Part shown: one piece after another, positions 33,255-42,871 of the stretch
How the letters are laid out: each line of letters begins with the position of its first letter
Position numbering within the stretch: position 1 is the first letter of the stretch
Notes under the pieces: model-generated
The model's database searches: none
The model's input: the letters and a program-made list of their open reading frames with translations, nothing else
Told to the model about the DNA's origin: nothing
Assembly (NCBI GenBank): GCA_946886075.1
Contig: CAMPHR010000003.1
Coordinates: 62,001 to 126,000 of the forward strand
Length of the DNA: 64,000 nt
Reading direction: 5' to 3'
From: an uncultured Novosphingobium sp.
Lineage (GTDB): Bacteria; Pseudomonadota; Alphaproteobacteria; Sphingomonadales; Sphingomonadaceae
Made by a program: the position numbers and the translations under genes

Positions 33255-33821
33255 TCACGTAGGGCGCATTATATTTGGTCCGAGATTTCGTAAGACCTCG
33301 CCGGCGTCAAAGGCACGAACGTCGTTGGCTGGCTTGGCGCCACGGCCCATGACGATTTCCGCCGTAGCTTCATAGCGGTCGACGGTGCGCACATCGATGC
33401 TGCTGTCCCAGAAAGGATCGCCCCAGAACGGGTCCCAGGTCCGCCAGCCAAATCCACGGCCATAATAGCGCCAGGAAGGACCCCAATAGCCATACATGCC
33501 CGAACTGAATGGCCGGTCCACATACGTCCTGCTGCGCCGGTCCGTCGCCCGATCCGCCATGACGAACCAGTCATATCCCTGTTGCCGCGTCAATTCGGCG
33601 GCCCGGTACAGCAGATAGCGCTCTACAGTATCGCGCGACGTCATGCTGTTCCCGGAAAAAGTGACCCTGAACCGGTTCGCTTCCACCTGCTCGTCGGAAA
33701 AGCCGCCCCTGACCGATCCGCGCTCGGTCAACGGCTGATAGGGGGTCGCCGTCGTACATGCGGTGAGCGCGAGCATACAGGCGCTCGCCAATGTCCATCC
33801 TCTTCCTTGGGTCACTTTCAT
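33255..33821 (-). CDS. CC0125/CC1285-type lipoprotein
   Basis: 188 aa from ATG 33821 (AAGGAG upstream; a longer start at 33866 lacks this). Lipoprotein signal MKVTQGRGWTLASACMLALT with lipobox LTAC. The mature part has YQPLTERGSVRGGFSDEQVE, NRFRVTFSGNSMTSRDTVER, YLLYRAAELTRQQGYDWFVM and an aromatic/Gly-rich stretch (MYGYWGPSWRYYGRGFGW). This matches a conserved alphaproteobacterial lipoprotein family of unknown function. Predicted envelope protein. It belongs to the housekeeping-looking patch with pncB rather than to the catabolic genes. Confidence 0.8.
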   Translation of the reverse strand: MKVTQGRGWTLASACMLALTACTTATPYQPLTERGSVRGGFSDEQVEANRFRVTFSGNSMTSRDTVERYLLYRAAELTRQQGYDWFVMADRATDRRSRTYVDRPFSSGMYGYWGPSWRYYGRGFGWRTWDPFWGDPFWDSSIDVRTVDRYEATAEIVMGRGAKPANDVRAFDAGEVLRNLGPNIMRPT

Positions 33822-34200
33822 GAACTCCTTTTGCAGATGAGACGGCGCAGCCTGCCAGGCTGGCACAAACCAGCCTCTGTCAGATCATTGTCGGATAACA
33901 AGGGGATGAAGGACAACATCGACAGGCCGCCTCAATTCCATCTCACGCTACTATAATCGGCGCCCCAAGCATTTTGTTCCTGATCAAGTCAATTTAGACG
34001 AAACTTGCATCACTAGCGGCCAAAAGAGATTTATTTCGTCAGGAAATCCCGTTCTTCCCTCGTGGAGACACGGGACCCCCGTATCATCCGCAGCAACCGC
34101 GCTGTCTCAGTCGGCGCAGGCCAGCGCGAGGGGGATGTTGATGCCATCGACGCCCAGCGAAGGGGAAAGGTGATCTTGATTAACCGGGTTCATTCTGGCC
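33822..34200. other. Intergenic gap, no gene recognised
   Basis: About 380 bases between the lipoprotein start and the palindrome in front of the AraC gene. It is more AT-rich than its surroundings around 33950-34060 and must hold the lipoprotein promoter. A minus-strand reading at 34107-34193 gives a 28-codon peptide without a ribosome site; I do not call it. Confidence 0.5.
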
Positions 34201-34215
34201 CGTAGAAGTTCTACG
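34201..34215. promoter_or_regulatory. Perfect palindrome before AraC gene
   Basis: CGTAGAA-G-TTCTACG, ending 8 bases before the AraC ATG and overlapping where a Shine-Dalgarno should be. It may be an autoregulatory operator or an RNA hairpin limiting translation. Confidence 0.4.
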
Positions 34216-34223
34216 AACCAACA

Positions 34224-35081
34224 ATGAGCGAGATCGACTTTACCGCCGCATTCATCGAAAGCTGCCCGGTATCGGGTGGGCGGTTCGAGTTGGTGGAATG
34301 GCACTGGCCCGACATGGTGAGTTTCGAGCAGACGCAGCAGCAACTGATGCTGGAAATGTCGTTGCCGCCGATGGCCGCTGACGCATCGGCCTATTTCCCG
34401 GACATCGACCCCGAACGGCGCTGCTTCATGGGGGCGCTATTTGTGCGGCATCCGGGGGTCGCGATCGGCGGGCGATCAGAAGGCAGGCAGATCCGGGTGA
34501 TCCGCTGTGTGTTCGACGAGCGGCATGGGGCGAGGATTGTCGGGGAAGGTGAGCCTTCGCTGCCGTTTCTGCAGGGGCTGCTCAACATCCGCAATGATGC
34601 GCTGCGCAGCCTGATGCGGCTGGCCCATCGGGAGTTGATCAATCCGCTGGACCGCTCGGATGAGGCAATGGAAGCGCTGTTCCAGCTGGTGCGGGTGGAG
34701 TTGGGGCGGGTGTTCCATCAGGCGGTAGGCGCGGCGACGGCCAGCCGTCTCGCCCCCTGGCAATTCCGCCGAATTCGTGAGCGGATCGAGGCGGGCGCGC
34801 CTATGCCCGGCGTTGCCGAACTTGCGGCGCTGTGCGGGATCAGCACGCGGCACTTGCACCGGCAATTCCTGGCGCTGACCGGCAAGACGATATCCGACTA
34901 TATCGAAACCTATCGCATCGAGCAGTCGAAGCTGCTGCTGGCGCGTGGTGATGCGCCTATGAAGCAAGTCGCGGAGCAAGCGGGATTTTCCCATGGCAAC
35001 AGTTTCGCGCGGGCGTTTCGCCGGGCGACGGGATTGTCGCCGCGCGAATATCGGCAGCGGTCGGCGGCTTTGATGGAGTAA
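34224..35081 (+). CDS. AraC family transcriptional regulator
   Basis: 285 aa. The C-terminal AraC DNA-binding domain spans about 190-285: MPGVAELAALCGISTRHLHR and MKQVAEQAGFSHGNSFARAF, then RRATGLSPREYRQRS. The N-terminal part (VSFEQTQQQLMLEMSLPPMA) is a divergent sensing domain. ATG 34224 has no good Shine-Dalgarno and follows a perfect palindrome. It converges on the P450 gene across a strong terminator. Likely target: the neighbouring catabolic genes, perhaps the P450-ferredoxin unit. Confidence 0.88.
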   Translation: MSEIDFTAAFIESCPVSGGRFELVEWHWPDMVSFEQTQQQLMLEMSLPPMAADASAYFPDIDPERRCFMGALFVRHPGVAIGGRSEGRQIRVIRCVFDERHGARIVGEGEPSLPFLQGLLNIRNDALRSLMRLAHRELINPLDRSDEAMEALFQLVRVELGRVFHQAVGAATASRLAPWQFRRIRERIEAGAPMPGVAELAALCGISTRHLHRQFLALTGKTISDYIETYRIEQSKLLLARGDAPMKQVAEQAGFSHGNSFARAFRRATGLSPREYRQRSAALME

Positions 35082-35082
35082 G

Positions 35083-35115
35083 GGTGCGGAGGGCTTGTAC
35101 AAAGCCCTCCGCACC
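35083..35115. terminator. Strong bidirectional hairpin terminator
   Basis: A perfect 14-bp stem, GGTGCGGAGGGCTT / AAGCCCTCCGCACC, with loop GTACA, lies between the convergent AraC and P450 genes. Confidence 0.85.
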
Positions 35116-35120
35116 TCTCC

Positions 35121-36338
35121 TCACCAGCGCAGTTTGAGCGAGGTGAAGCCCATAACCGGGCCGCCGAAGACGGACTCCGCGTCCTGATCGGGGGCCAGTT
35201 CAAACTCGGGAATTTTCCGCAACCACTCCTGTAGCGAGATCATGATCTCCCGCTTGGCGAGGTGCGAACCGATGCAGCGATGCGGGCCGAGGCCGAAGGT
35301 AACGTGATTGTTCACCTTGCGATCAAGATCGATCGTCTGCGGATCGTTGAACATTCTCGGATCGCGATTGGCCACTGTGTTAGGCAGGACGACACGATCG
35401 TTGCGGCGGAACTGCACGCCCTTGAACTCGCAATTATGCGTGACGCGGCGGTAGATGTTGGAGACCGCGTTGATCCGCATCAGTTCCTCGATGGCGAGGA
35501 GGAACGCGGATGGATCGTCCAGCCGGTCGCGGAATTTCTGCCGGGCGTCCGGTGATGTGGCGAGGTAGCGCCAGACATAGGTCATGGTGTTGGTGACCGT
35601 GTCGAGCCCCGCGACGAAGAGCAGGAAGCCGCAGTTGATGATGTCGGTCCAAGGGAAGGGATTGCCGTCCGCGTCGCGCGACTGCACGACGGTAGAGGCG
35701 ATATCCGTGCCCGGATTGCGCTCTTTCTCGCGGAAGAGTTCCTCCAGCACATCGAAGATTTCCAGCAGGTTCGCGGCGCGAACGTCCGGGTCGGTGCTGC
35801 GGAAGAAAGTGTCGGAGATGCGCAGGAATTCGGGCAGGCGCTCTTCCGGCAAACCGAACAGTTCAAGGAAAGTGCCGGTCGGGAATTTGGCGGCATAATC
35901 CTTGACGAAATCGCACCCGCCGTTCCCGGCGAAACCAGAGATGAGCCTTTCGGCGCGGTTATGCAGTCCATCCGTCATCCGGCGGACGGCAAGCGGCGTG
36001 AACATGGGCGCGAGCAATTTGCGGAACACGTCATGCTGTGGCGGATCGACGCCATTGGGTTGCAGCACCGGGAAGGGCTCAAGCGGGGGAACCTGCGCCT
36101 TGGTCGTGGAAAAAATCTCGTGGTTGCGATAGGCTTCGGCAATGTCGGCGTAGCGCAGGAACACCCAATGGCCGCCGTTGCGCGGCGTGTAGAAGATAGG
36201 CGGCGCACCTTTTTGGATAAGGCCGTGCCAGATCTGCACCGGATCGGAAACGTCGGCGGGCATGTCGAAAAAGTCAAAATCGAGGAGCAGGTCGTCCGGC
36301 ACATGATCAGGGGCGGCAGGATAATAAGTAACCGTCAT
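35121..36338 (-). CDS. Cytochrome P450
   Basis: 405 aa, soluble bacterial type. The heme-thiolate loop is FGLGPHRCIGSHLAKRE with Cys355; the I-helix oxygen-activation motif is AGLDT (243-247); ExxR is E285-LM-R288. The N-terminal half includes HDVFRKLLAPMFTP, typical of CYP101/CYP111-like terpenoid or steroid hydroxylases, although the CYP family cannot be fixed by eye. The start overlaps the stop of the ferredoxin gene (ATGA, 36335-36338), giving a matched electron-transfer pair; no ferredoxin reductase gene is adjacent. Substrate unknown. Confidence 0.93.
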   Translation of the reverse strand: MTVTYYPAAPDHVPDDLLLDFDFFDMPADVSDPVQIWHGLIQKGAPPIFYTPRNGGHWVFLRYADIAEAYRNHEIFSTTKAQVPPLEPFPVLQPNGVDPPQHDVFRKLLAPMFTPLAVRRMTDGLHNRAERLISGFAGNGGCDFVKDYAAKFPTGTFLELFGLPEERLPEFLRISDTFFRSTDPDVRAANLLEIFDVLEELFREKERNPGTDIASTVVQSRDADGNPFPWTDIINCGFLLFVAGLDTVTNTMTYVWRYLATSPDARQKFRDRLDDPSAFLLAIEELMRINAVSNIYRRVTHNCEFKGVQFRRNDRVVLPNTVANRDPRMFNDPQTIDLDRKVNNHVTFGLGPHRCIGSHLAKREIMISLQEWLRKIPEFELAPDQDAESVFGGPVMGFTSLKLRW

Positions 36339-36541
36339 GCCGCTGCCCCCTTCGCGATGCGTAGCGCACCTTCCGGGCAGTTGCGCACGGCGAGCCGGAC
36401 TTTTTCCTCAAGCTCCGGCGGAAATTCAGGTTGTTCGATGACGACCTTGCCCTCCACCGCGTCGGTCGAAAATACCTCGGGGCACAGGTCTTCGCATCGG
36501 GCATGCCCCTGGCATTGGGCAAGATTGGCAACCACTCTCAT
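36335..36541 (-). CDS. P450-associated ferredoxin (3Fe-4S/4Fe-4S type)
   Basis: 68 aa from ATG 36541, which has AGGAG 10 bases upstream. The cluster motif is C10-x2-H13-x2-C16, C20-P, then C55-P; His at the second position is typical of single-cluster ferredoxins partnering P450s. The C-terminal half NCPEGALRIAKG is standard. It is translated just before the P450 and overlaps it by 4 bases, so it is the probable electron donor. A reductase must come from elsewhere. Confidence 0.9.
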   Translation of the reverse strand: MRVVANLAQCQGHARCEDLCPEVFSTDAVEGKVVIEQPEFPPELEEKVRLAVRNCPEGALRIAKGAAA

Positions 36542-36569
36542 CGAGGCAGACTCTCCTGATCTTTCGTTG

Positions 36570-36588
36570 CCGCCTTTTACCAAGGCGG
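36570..36588 (-). terminator. Hairpin between isomerase and ferredoxin genes
   Basis: CCGCCTT-ttacc-AAGGCGG, a perfect 7-bp stem in the 129-base gap after the isomerase operon. The T tract is weak. Confidence 0.45.
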
Positions 36589-36670
36589 TGATTGGAGGCC
36601 TATCGGGGGGTTGGATCAGGATCAGTCATTAGGAACAGATTGTGACATTCGCACCTTTTGCGGTTGCCGG

Positions 36671-37501
36671 TCAGAGGATGCCGAACGCGTTCAGCCGGGC
36701 GAGCATCTGCATTTCGCCTGCTGTGCTTGGGTCTGCCGGTTCGAACTCAAGCTCGATCATGCCCTCATAATCGCGAAGCGCCTGCAGGATCGCTGGCCAA
36801 TCCAGTTCCCCCAGGCCCGGATCGACGCGGCCGGGGATGTCGGCGAACTGGATGAGGCCGGTATCTGAAACGCAGGAGGCGAAGGCGGCGGGCACGTCAT
36901 GACCCATCATCGCGACATGGCCGGTGTCGAACAGCAGGCGCACCGAGGGCATGGCGACGGCGCGCACCATCTCCACTGCGTCTTTCAGTCGGTCGAGGAG
37001 GAGGCCTGGGATGCGGCTGGGCGCGATGGGCTCGACTAGCAGGGTGAGTCCGGAGCGGGCAGCCTCTTCGGCGTGGCGCTTCAGATTTTCGGTCATGGCG
37101 GCAAGCTGCGCCGGGCGGGGGCGCTGATCATCGAAGCCAGCGACGCATACCGCACCGCCACCGCCGAAGCGAACCGCCAGTTCCGCACTGGCTGCAACGC
37201 TGGTGCGCAGGGCATCGCGGCCTGCGTGATCCTGCGTGCTCCAGAGCGGCTTGTTCCAGTGCATGGGGTCTCCGCCGAAGCTGGAGAGGGCGAGACCGCG
37301 CGCGGCCATGCGGTCGGCCATGGCGGCTTGCTCGGCTGGTGGGCGGACTTTCAGGAACAGGTCCTGCACGCCGCGAAAGCCATGGTCGGCTAGCGCGTCG
37401 AGTTGGTCGAGCGGACTGGTCGAGCGGGCGAGATGTGCGAGCATCGGCCGGTCGGACGAGCTTAGGCCTAGATGACCGGCGATGGGCCAGCGGTTGGTCA
37501 T
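36671..37501 (-). CDS. TIM-barrel sugar phosphate isomerase/epimerase-like protein
   Basis: 276 aa from ATG 37501, which overlaps the epoxide hydrolase stop (ATGA). AP-endonuclease-2-like TIM barrel: LADHGFRGVQDLFLKVRPPA at the N-terminus, LTLLVEPIAPSRIPG (metal Glu) near the middle, VRLLFDTGHVAMMGHDVPAA and LIQFADIPGRVDPGLGELDW, then MIELEFEP. These Glu/Asp/His residues form the metal site of xylose-isomerase-like enzymes. It is last gene of a coupled beta-oxidation operon, an odd setting for sugar chemistry; isomerisation or aldol-type cleavage of a hydroxy-keto intermediate is possible. Confidence 0.8.
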   Translation of the reverse strand: MTNRWPIAGHLGLSSSDRPMLAHLARSTSPLDQLDALADHGFRGVQDLFLKVRPPAEQAAMADRMAARGLALSSFGGDPMHWNKPLWSTQDHAGRDALRTSVAASAELAVRFGGGGAVCVAGFDDQRPRPAQLAAMTENLKRHAEEAARSGLTLLVEPIAPSRIPGLLLDRLKDAVEMVRAVAMPSVRLLFDTGHVAMMGHDVPAAFASCVSDTGLIQFADIPGRVDPGLGELDWPAILQALRDYEGMIELEFEPADPSTAGEMQMLARLNAFGIL

Positions 37502-38541
37502 TGCGTCACCGATCGGGCGAAGGCGAGGAGCGCCTTGTTGAAGGCGGCGGGTTGTTCCTGTTGCACGAAATGGCCTGCTTCGGGCACCGCGATGATATCG
37601 CAGAGGCCGGGGACGCGCTGGCGCATCCGCTCTTCCCAATCGGTGAAGAAGCCGAAGGACGGGTCTTTTTCGCCATAGAGGAACAGGGTGGGCGTTTCGA
37701 CATCATGGTCGGCCCATTTCTCGCCGATGCGCCAGTTTATGTCAGCGGTGCGGTAGCTGTTGAGGCCGCCGATGAAGCGGAGCATCGGGGCGGCATCGAC
37801 ATATTCGCTGACGAAGCGGTCGAACTCTGTCTGGGAGAGCCAGGGCCAGGGGAGCGGCGGCGCGGGTGGCAGGACGTCTAGATAGCCGCTGCCGACGGAG
37901 GATACCGTTTTCCAGCTCCAGAGATCGCCTTTGGATGAGAGAGCGTAGAAGAGGCGGGCGAGGAAGTCGGAGGCTCGGTCGACCAGTTCGCGTTCGGCGG
38001 GGCCTGCTTCCATGAAATAGTGGAAGTGGACGAAATGCTCGGCGGCCATGGCGGCGAAGCGTTCGCTGGGGAGGCGGTCGGGCGAGGATGCCTCTGGCCG
38101 GGCGGGCGCATCGGCTGGGAGGCGTGGGGCGCTGCCGAGCATGGCGCGTCCGGCCATGTCATAGTCATAGGGGATGGTGGCGATGAGGCCGGCCACTCGC
38201 TCCGGCGCGCGGACGGCGAGGTTCCAGGCATATTGGGCGCCGAAATCCTGGCCGACGATTACCGCTTTTTCCGACTTATAATGGTCGAGCAGGGCGATGA
38301 GATAGGCCTGCATGCGGTCGGCGGTGTAGGCGGCGGGATCGGTGGGGCGGTCGCTGCCGCCATAGCCGAGGCTGTCGATGGCTACGGCGCGGAAGCCTGC
38401 CTCCGCGAGTGGTTCCATCTGGTGCCGCCATGACCAGGCGAGGCCGGGGAAGCCGTGGATCATGAGGACGAGCGGCCCCTCCCCCCGTTCCACTGCGCGG
38501 AGGTGGTAGCCGCCGCCTACGTCGATCCGTTTTTCTGTCAT
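37498..38541 (-). CDS. Epoxide hydrolase-type alpha/beta hydrolase
   Basis: 347 aa from ATG 38541, overlapping the kinase stop (ATGA). A longer in-frame reading to 38907 is not needed. The oxyanion loop is HGFPGLAWSWRHQ, the nucleophile D99 (VGQDFGAQYAW), the acid D293 (YGEKDPSF) and the base H324 (EAGHFVQQEQ). SLGYGGSDRP is the usual epoxide hydrolase loop. Asp nucleophile plus this loop points to epoxide hydrolysis through an ester intermediate. In this operon it may open an epoxide or hydrolyse an ester of the acyl chain. Confidence 0.85.
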   Translation of the reverse strand: MTEKRIDVGGGYHLRAVERGEGPLVLMIHGFPGLAWSWRHQMEPLAEAGFRAVAIDSLGYGGSDRPTDPAAYTADRMQAYLIALLDHYKSEKAVIVGQDFGAQYAWNLAVRAPERVAGLIATIPYDYDMAGRAMLGSAPRLPADAPARPEASSPDRLPSERFAAMAAEHFVHFHYFMEAGPAERELVDRASDFLARLFYALSSKGDLWSWKTVSSVGSGYLDVLPPAPPLPWPWLSQTEFDRFVSEYVDAAPMLRFIGGLNSYRTADINWRIGEKWADHDVETPTLFLYGEKDPSFGFFTDWEERMRQRVPGLCDIIAVPEAGHFVQQEQPAAFNKALLAFARSVTQ

Positions 38542-39581
38542 AGATGGGCGTCCTCTTCCCCACGGGCGATGCGCCATGCGAGGCTTGCTATTTCTCCGGC
38601 GCGGGCGCCGTGGATGGCGGCGGCTTCGCTGGACGCGTTGCCGCTGATTGCGCGGTGATAGACCCCTTGCCGGATGGCGGCGTTGCGGAACATGGCGAAG
38701 GCGAGGGCGTAGCGCCAATGGGCGGGGTCGATGGGACCGGCCCCGCTGCGCTCTGCGTAACGCTGCAGATAGTCGGCTTCGGATGGGATGCCGAGCGTGG
38801 AGAGGTCTGCGTCGGATAGGCCGCGATAGCCTTCCTTCGGCACGCGCCATGCCATCAGATGCTGGGCTAGGTCGGGGAGCGGGTGTCCTAGCGTGGATAG
38901 CTCCCAATCAAGGACGGCGATGATGCGGGGCTCTGTGGGGGCGAAGATCATGTTGTCGTTGCGATAGTCGCCGTGGACGATGCGGCTGGCTTCGAGACCG
39001 GGGTCGCTCGCGGGGAGCCAGTCGATGAGCTGCTCCATCGCGTCGAGCTGCTGCGTCTGGGTGGCGCGATATTGCTTGGTCCAGCGGGCGACCTGACGGG
39101 CGAAATAATTGCCGGGCTTGCCATAGTCGGCGAGGCCGACTTGCGCCGGGTCGATGGCGTGGAGCGCGGCGAGGACCCGGTTCATTTCGTCATAGATGGC
39201 GGCGCGCTCGGGCGGTGTCAGGTCGGGGAGGCGCGCGTCCCAGAAGTTGCGGCCCGGCGCATAGTCCATGATGAAGAAAGGCGTGCCGACGACGCTTGTA
39301 TCCTCGCACAGGGCTAGCGGGCGGGCGACAGGGACGGCGCTGTCCTTTAGCGCGTCGGTGACACGATATTCGCGCTCGATCGCGTGGGCAGAGGGGAGCA
39401 ACACGCCATCGGGCTTGCGGCGCAGGACGAAGCGGGGCTGGCCGTCCACCGACAGCAGATAGGTCGGGTTGGACTGCCCGCCTGCGAATTTTTCCGCGCT
39501 GATCTCTCCGTCCGCGCCCGGCACCTGGGCGCGCAGCCAGGGCGCAAGCCGCGTCGTGTCGAGCGTGCGGACGTCAGTCAT
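38538..39581 (-). CDS. APH-type kinase of the ACAD10/11 N-terminal domain group
   Basis: 346 aa from ATG 39581, overlapping the ACAD gene by 8 bases. Glycine-rich [12 protein letters not shown] (32-43), a lysine in FVLRRKPDG, the Brenner-type loop [13 protein letters not shown] with catalytic D205 and N210, and [17 protein letters not shown] with metal D225. This subgroup is fused N-terminal to the dehydrogenase domain in animal ACAD10/ACAD11, where it phosphorylates 4-hydroxyacyl-CoA before elimination. Here kinase and dehydrogenase are adjacent, overlapping genes, which supports the same two-step chemistry. Antibiotic resistance is unlikely given this context. Confidence 0.87.
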   Translation of the reverse strand: MTDVRTLDTTRLAPWLRAQVPGADGEISAEKFAGGQSNPTYLLSVDGQPRFVLRRKPDGVLLPSAHAIEREYRVTDALKDSAVPVARPLALCEDTSVVGTPFFIMDYAPGRNFWDARLPDLTPPERAAIYDEMNRVLAALHAIDPAQVGLADYGKPGNYFARQVARWTKQYRATQTQQLDAMEQLIDWLPASDPGLEASRIVHGDYRNDNMIFAPTEPRIIAVLDWELSTLGHPLPDLAQHLMAWRVPKEGYRGLSDADLSTLGIPSEADYLQRYAERSGAGPIDPAHWRYALAFAMFRNAAIRQGVYHRAISGNASSEAAAIHGARAGEIASLAWRIARGEEDAHL

Positions 39582-40776
39582 ATTTCGCGAGTTCGAGGCG
39601 GCCGAGCTGGTGGCGGTGCACCTCGTCCGGTCCATCGGCGAAGCGGATCTTGCGGGCGTGGGCATAATAGCTCGCCAGGAAGAAATCCTGGCTGATGCCT
39701 GCCGCGCCATGCGCCTGCATCGCCCAGTCGATGACCTGGCAGGCCATGTTGGGCGCAGCGACCTTGATCATCGCGATGTCCGCCTTCGCCACCTTGTTGC
39801 CAACCGTGTCCATGCGGTGCGCGGCGTGGAGCGTGAGGAGGCGCGCCTGATCGATCATGATGCGGCTGTTGGCGATGCGTTCGATGATGACGCCCTGTTC
39901 GGCGAGCGGCTTGCCGAAGGCGACGCGGCTCTTCACCCGGCGGCACATGGCCTCCAGCGCGCGTTCGGCCATGCCGATCATGCGCATGCAATGGTGGATG
40001 CGGCCGGGGCCAAGGCGAGCCTGCGCGATCTCAAAGCCGCGCCCTTCACCCAGCAGCATGTTGGACGCGGGCACGCGGACATTTTCGAAGAGGATTTCCA
40101 TGTGGCCATGCGGCGCGTCGTCATAGCCGAGCACGGTCATGGGGCGCAGCACGGTGATGCCGGGCGTGTCGCGGGGCACCAGGATCATCGATTGCTGCTG
40201 GTGCTTGGGGGCGGTCGGATCGGTCTTGCCCATGAAGATCATGAGCGCGCAATCTTCCTCGCCCATGCCCGAAATCCACCATTTGCGGCCGTTGATGACA
40301 TAATCATCGCCGTCGCGCCGAATAGAGCTTTCGATATTGGTGGCGTCGGAGGAGGCGACTTGCGGTTCCGTCATGGCGAAGGCGGAACGCATCTCGCCCG
40401 CCAGCATGGGCTTTAGCCAGCGCTCTTTATGCTCATCCGTGCCGAAGCGTTCGAGCGTTTCCATATTGCCGGTATCGGGCGCGGCGCAGTTGAACACGGC
40501 GGGGCACCAGTGAACGCGGCCCATCTCTTCGCACAGCGGCGCATATTCCAGGTTGGTGAGCCCTGCGCCATGGGTGCTTTCGGGCAGGAACAGGTTCCAG
40601 AGGCCTGCCTCTTTCGCCAGCGGCTTTAGCTTGTCGATCAGGGTGACATGCGCCCAGCGGTCGCCAGTCGCCACCTCCTCATAATAGGCTTTTTCATTGG
40701 GATAGATGTGCGCGTCCATGAAGGCGCGCAGGCGCGCGAGCAGGTCGGCGGTTTTGGCGTTGGGATCGTAGCTCAT
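39574..40776 (-). CDS. Acyl-CoA dehydrogenase, ACAD11-like
   Basis: 400 aa from ATG 40776 (overlaps the FadB-like stop, ATGA). ACAD layout: an alpha domain with [20 protein letters not shown], flavin strand [16 protein letters not shown], then [20 protein letters not shown], and the C-terminal domain [20 protein letters not shown] followed by [19 protein letters not shown]. The GPDEVH ending in place of GTSEI is characteristic of the ACAD10/11 group. It probably works with the adjacent kinase to convert a 4-hydroxyacyl-CoA into an enoyl-CoA that the FadB-like enzyme processes. Confidence 0.9.
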   Translation of the reverse strand: MSYDPNAKTADLLARLRAFMDAHIYPNEKAYYEEVATGDRWAHVTLIDKLKPLAKEAGLWNLFLPESTHGAGLTNLEYAPLCEEMGRVHWCPAVFNCAAPDTGNMETLERFGTDEHKERWLKPMLAGEMRSAFAMTEPQVASSDATNIESSIRRDGDDYVINGRKWWISGMGEEDCALMIFMGKTDPTAPKHQQQSMILVPRDTPGITVLRPMTVLGYDDAPHGHMEILFENVRVPASNMLLGEGRGFEIAQARLGPGRIHHCMRMIGMAERALEAMCRRVKSRVAFGKPLAEQGVIIERIANSRIMIDQARLLTLHAAHRMDTVGNKVAKADIAMIKVAAPNMACQVIDWAMQAHGAAGISQDFFLASYYAHARKIRFADGPDEVHRHQLGRLELAKYD

Positions 40777-42857
40777 GCGTAGAAGCCCCTGCCCTCGCGC
40801 GCATATTGGACGAGGAGCGGCGCGGGGGTCCAATAGGCGTCCCCCTGTTCAGCGCGGAATTTCTCGATGGTGGCGAGCACCTTGTCGAGGCCGATCTGGT
40901 CGGCCCAATGCATGGGGCCGCCGGTATAGCTGGGCCAGCCGAGGCCGTTGACCAGCGCGACGTCGATTTCATGCGGGCGCGGCACGATGCCTTCGCTCAG
41001 CAGCTTCGCGCCTTCATTGACCATGGCGTAGAGAAGGCGTTCGCGGATTTCATCCTCGCCGATGTCGCGGAGTTCGAGGCCGTGACGCTCAGCATGGGCG
41101 GCGATCATCTCTTCGGTCAGCGGATTGGCGCTGGCCTTGCGATTTTCGTCATAGCTGTACCAGCCGGAGCCGGTCTTTTGCCCGAGGCGTCCTGCGGCGA
41201 CCATCTGTTCGGGGAAGTCGGCGCGCAGTTCGCGTTCCGTCGCGGTGGCGGCGCGGGCCTTGCGGGCGGCGGCCTGCACGTCCAGCCCAGCAAGGTCGCC
41301 CAGCGCGAACGGCCCCATCGGGAAACCGTAGGACAGCAGCACCTTGTCGATGGCTGCGGGCTTGGCGCCCTCCTCCACCAGGAAGAAGCCTTCACGCGAG
41401 CGCTTTGAAAGCATGCGGTTGACGATGAAGCCGTCGCACACACCCGAGAGGACCGGCAGCTTGCCGATGCGCTTGCCCAGCGCCATGATCGTCGCGACGA
41501 CTTCGGGATCAGTCTTGGCCGCGCGGACATTTTCGAGCAGGCGCATGACATGGGCGGGGTTGAAGAAGTGCATGCCGCACACGTCTTCGGGCCGGCCCGA
41601 TGCTTCCGCCAGCGTGTCGATGTTGAGGAAGCTGGTATTGGAGGCGAGGATGGTTTCGGCGGGCGTCACCTCACCCAGTTTCGCGAACACGGCCTTTTTG
41701 GTTTCCAGATCCTCGGTCACGGCCTCGATCACTAATTGCGTTGGCGACAGGTCGCGCGGGTCGTCGCTGGTGGTGATCAGCGCGAGGCGCTTGTCCATCG
41801 TCTCTTGCGACATGCTGCCCTTGGCGACGGAGGAGGACCACATTTTGGTAATGGCTCTGATCGCGGCGTCGATGTTCGGTTGGTCGAGGCCGACGGCGAT
41901 GACGGGGATGCCGACGCTGACGACCGCCATGACGATGCCGCGTCCCATGACGCCGAGGCCGATGACGCCGACGCGTTCGATGTTGCGGGTCAGGGTGTCG
42001 GGCGCAAGGCCGGGGATGCGGGCGACTTCGCGTTCGGCGGCAAAGAGGTGGCGCAGTGCCTTTGACTGCGAGCCGTTCATGCATTCGCGGAAGATGGCGA
42101 GTTCCTGTTTGACCGCCTCATCGAAGGGGAGTTCATAGCCGAGGCGCATGGCTTCCAGCGCGCGAAGCGGAGCGGTCTGGCCGCGCATCTTCTTGGCGAC
42201 GGTCTTGCGCGCTTCTTCGAACAGAGCCGGGTCATCGGCGGGCATGGGGAGTGTGGAGGAGCTGCGCGCGCCCTTCCCTTCCGCGACCAGCTTCTCGGCG
42301 AAGCGGATGGCTTCGGCGGCAATGTCGCTGCCCGAAGCGACGGCGTCGATGAGGTTGGACTTGAGCGCGTCATCCGTGCCGATCTGGTTGCCTTCGGTCA
42401 CCAGCTTGATCGCGGTGGCGAGGCCAGCGAGGCGCGGCGTGCGCTGCGTGCCGCCACCGCCGGGCATCAGGCCGAGCTTCACTTCGGGAAAGCCGAATTT
42501 CGTCGCCGGCGCGGCGATGCGGTAATGGCAGGCGAGCGCGACTTCGAGGCCGCCGCCCAGCACCGTGCCATGCACGGCTGCGATGATCGGCTTGGTCGAA
42601 TGATCCATCATTTCCATGACCAATGGCAGGCCCGGATCGGCCATGGGCTTGCCAAATTCCTTGATGTCCGCGCCCGCTATGAAGGTCTTGCCTTCGCAGC
42701 GGATGACGAGCGCCTTGAGGGCGGGGTCGGACTCCAGTTTGCGGATGGCTTCGGCAAGACCCTGCCGCACGCTGGCGGAGGTGGCGTTGACCGGGGGATT
42801 GTCGATCACCGCTTCGGCAATCGCGCCGTGGGTGTGGAAGCTGACGGTTTCGGACAT
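40773..42857 (-). CDS. Bifunctional enoyl-CoA hydratase/3-hydroxyacyl-CoA dehydrogenase (FadB/FadJ-like)
   Basis: 694 aa. The N-terminal crotonase domain (1 to about 190) keeps both catalytic glutamates, E105 in LGGGLEVAL and E125 in GFPEVKLGL. The NAD-binding domain begins [12 protein letters not shown] (GxGxxG at 300-305). The C-terminal 3-hydroxyacyl-CoA dehydrogenase domain has [17 protein letters not shown] (catalytic His) and [20 protein letters not shown]. It carries out hydration and NAD-linked oxidation in the beta-oxidation cycle. AGGAA precedes the ATG. No thiolase gene is in the operon, so the last cycle step must be encoded elsewhere. Confidence 0.94.
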   Translation of the reverse strand: MSETVSFHTHGAIAEAVIDNPPVNATSASVRQGLAEAIRKLESDPALKALVIRCEGKTFIAGADIKEFGKPMADPGLPLVMEMMDHSTKPIIAAVHGTVLGGGLEVALACHYRIAAPATKFGFPEVKLGLMPGGGGTQRTPRLAGLATAIKLVTEGNQIGTDDALKSNLIDAVASGSDIAAEAIRFAEKLVAEGKGARSSSTLPMPADDPALFEEARKTVAKKMRGQTAPLRALEAMRLGYELPFDEAVKQELAIFRECMNGSQSKALRHLFAAEREVARIPGLAPDTLTRNIERVGVIGLGVMGRGIVMAVVSVGIPVIAVGLDQPNIDAAIRAITKMWSSSVAKGSMSQETMDKRLALITTSDDPRDLSPTQLVIEAVTEDLETKKAVFAKLGEVTPAETILASNTSFLNIDTLAEASGRPEDVCGMHFFNPAHVMRLLENVRAAKTDPEVVATIMALGKRIGKLPVLSGVCDGFIVNRMLSKRSREGFFLVEEGAKPAAIDKVLLSYGFPMGPFALGDLAGLDVQAAARKARAATATERELRADFPEQMVAAGRLGQKTGSGWYSYDENRKASANPLTEEMIAAHAERHGLELRDIGEDEIRERLLYAMVNEGAKLLSEGIVPRPHEIDVALVNGLGWPSYTGGPMHWADQIGLDKVLATIEKFRAEQGDAYWTPAPLLVQYAREGRGFYA

Positions 42858-42871
42858 GGGGGATTTCCTGT

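Noticed and set aside
34107..34193. Minus-strand 28-codon peptide ending INIPLALACAD
   Set aside because: No ribosome site, no recognisable family, and the longer reading frame overlaps the AraC gene on the other strand.
38538..39581. Aminoglycoside phosphotransferase (resistance) reading
   Set aside because: The gene overlaps an ACAD11-like dehydrogenase within a beta-oxidation operon, and its motifs match the ACAD10/11 kinase group.
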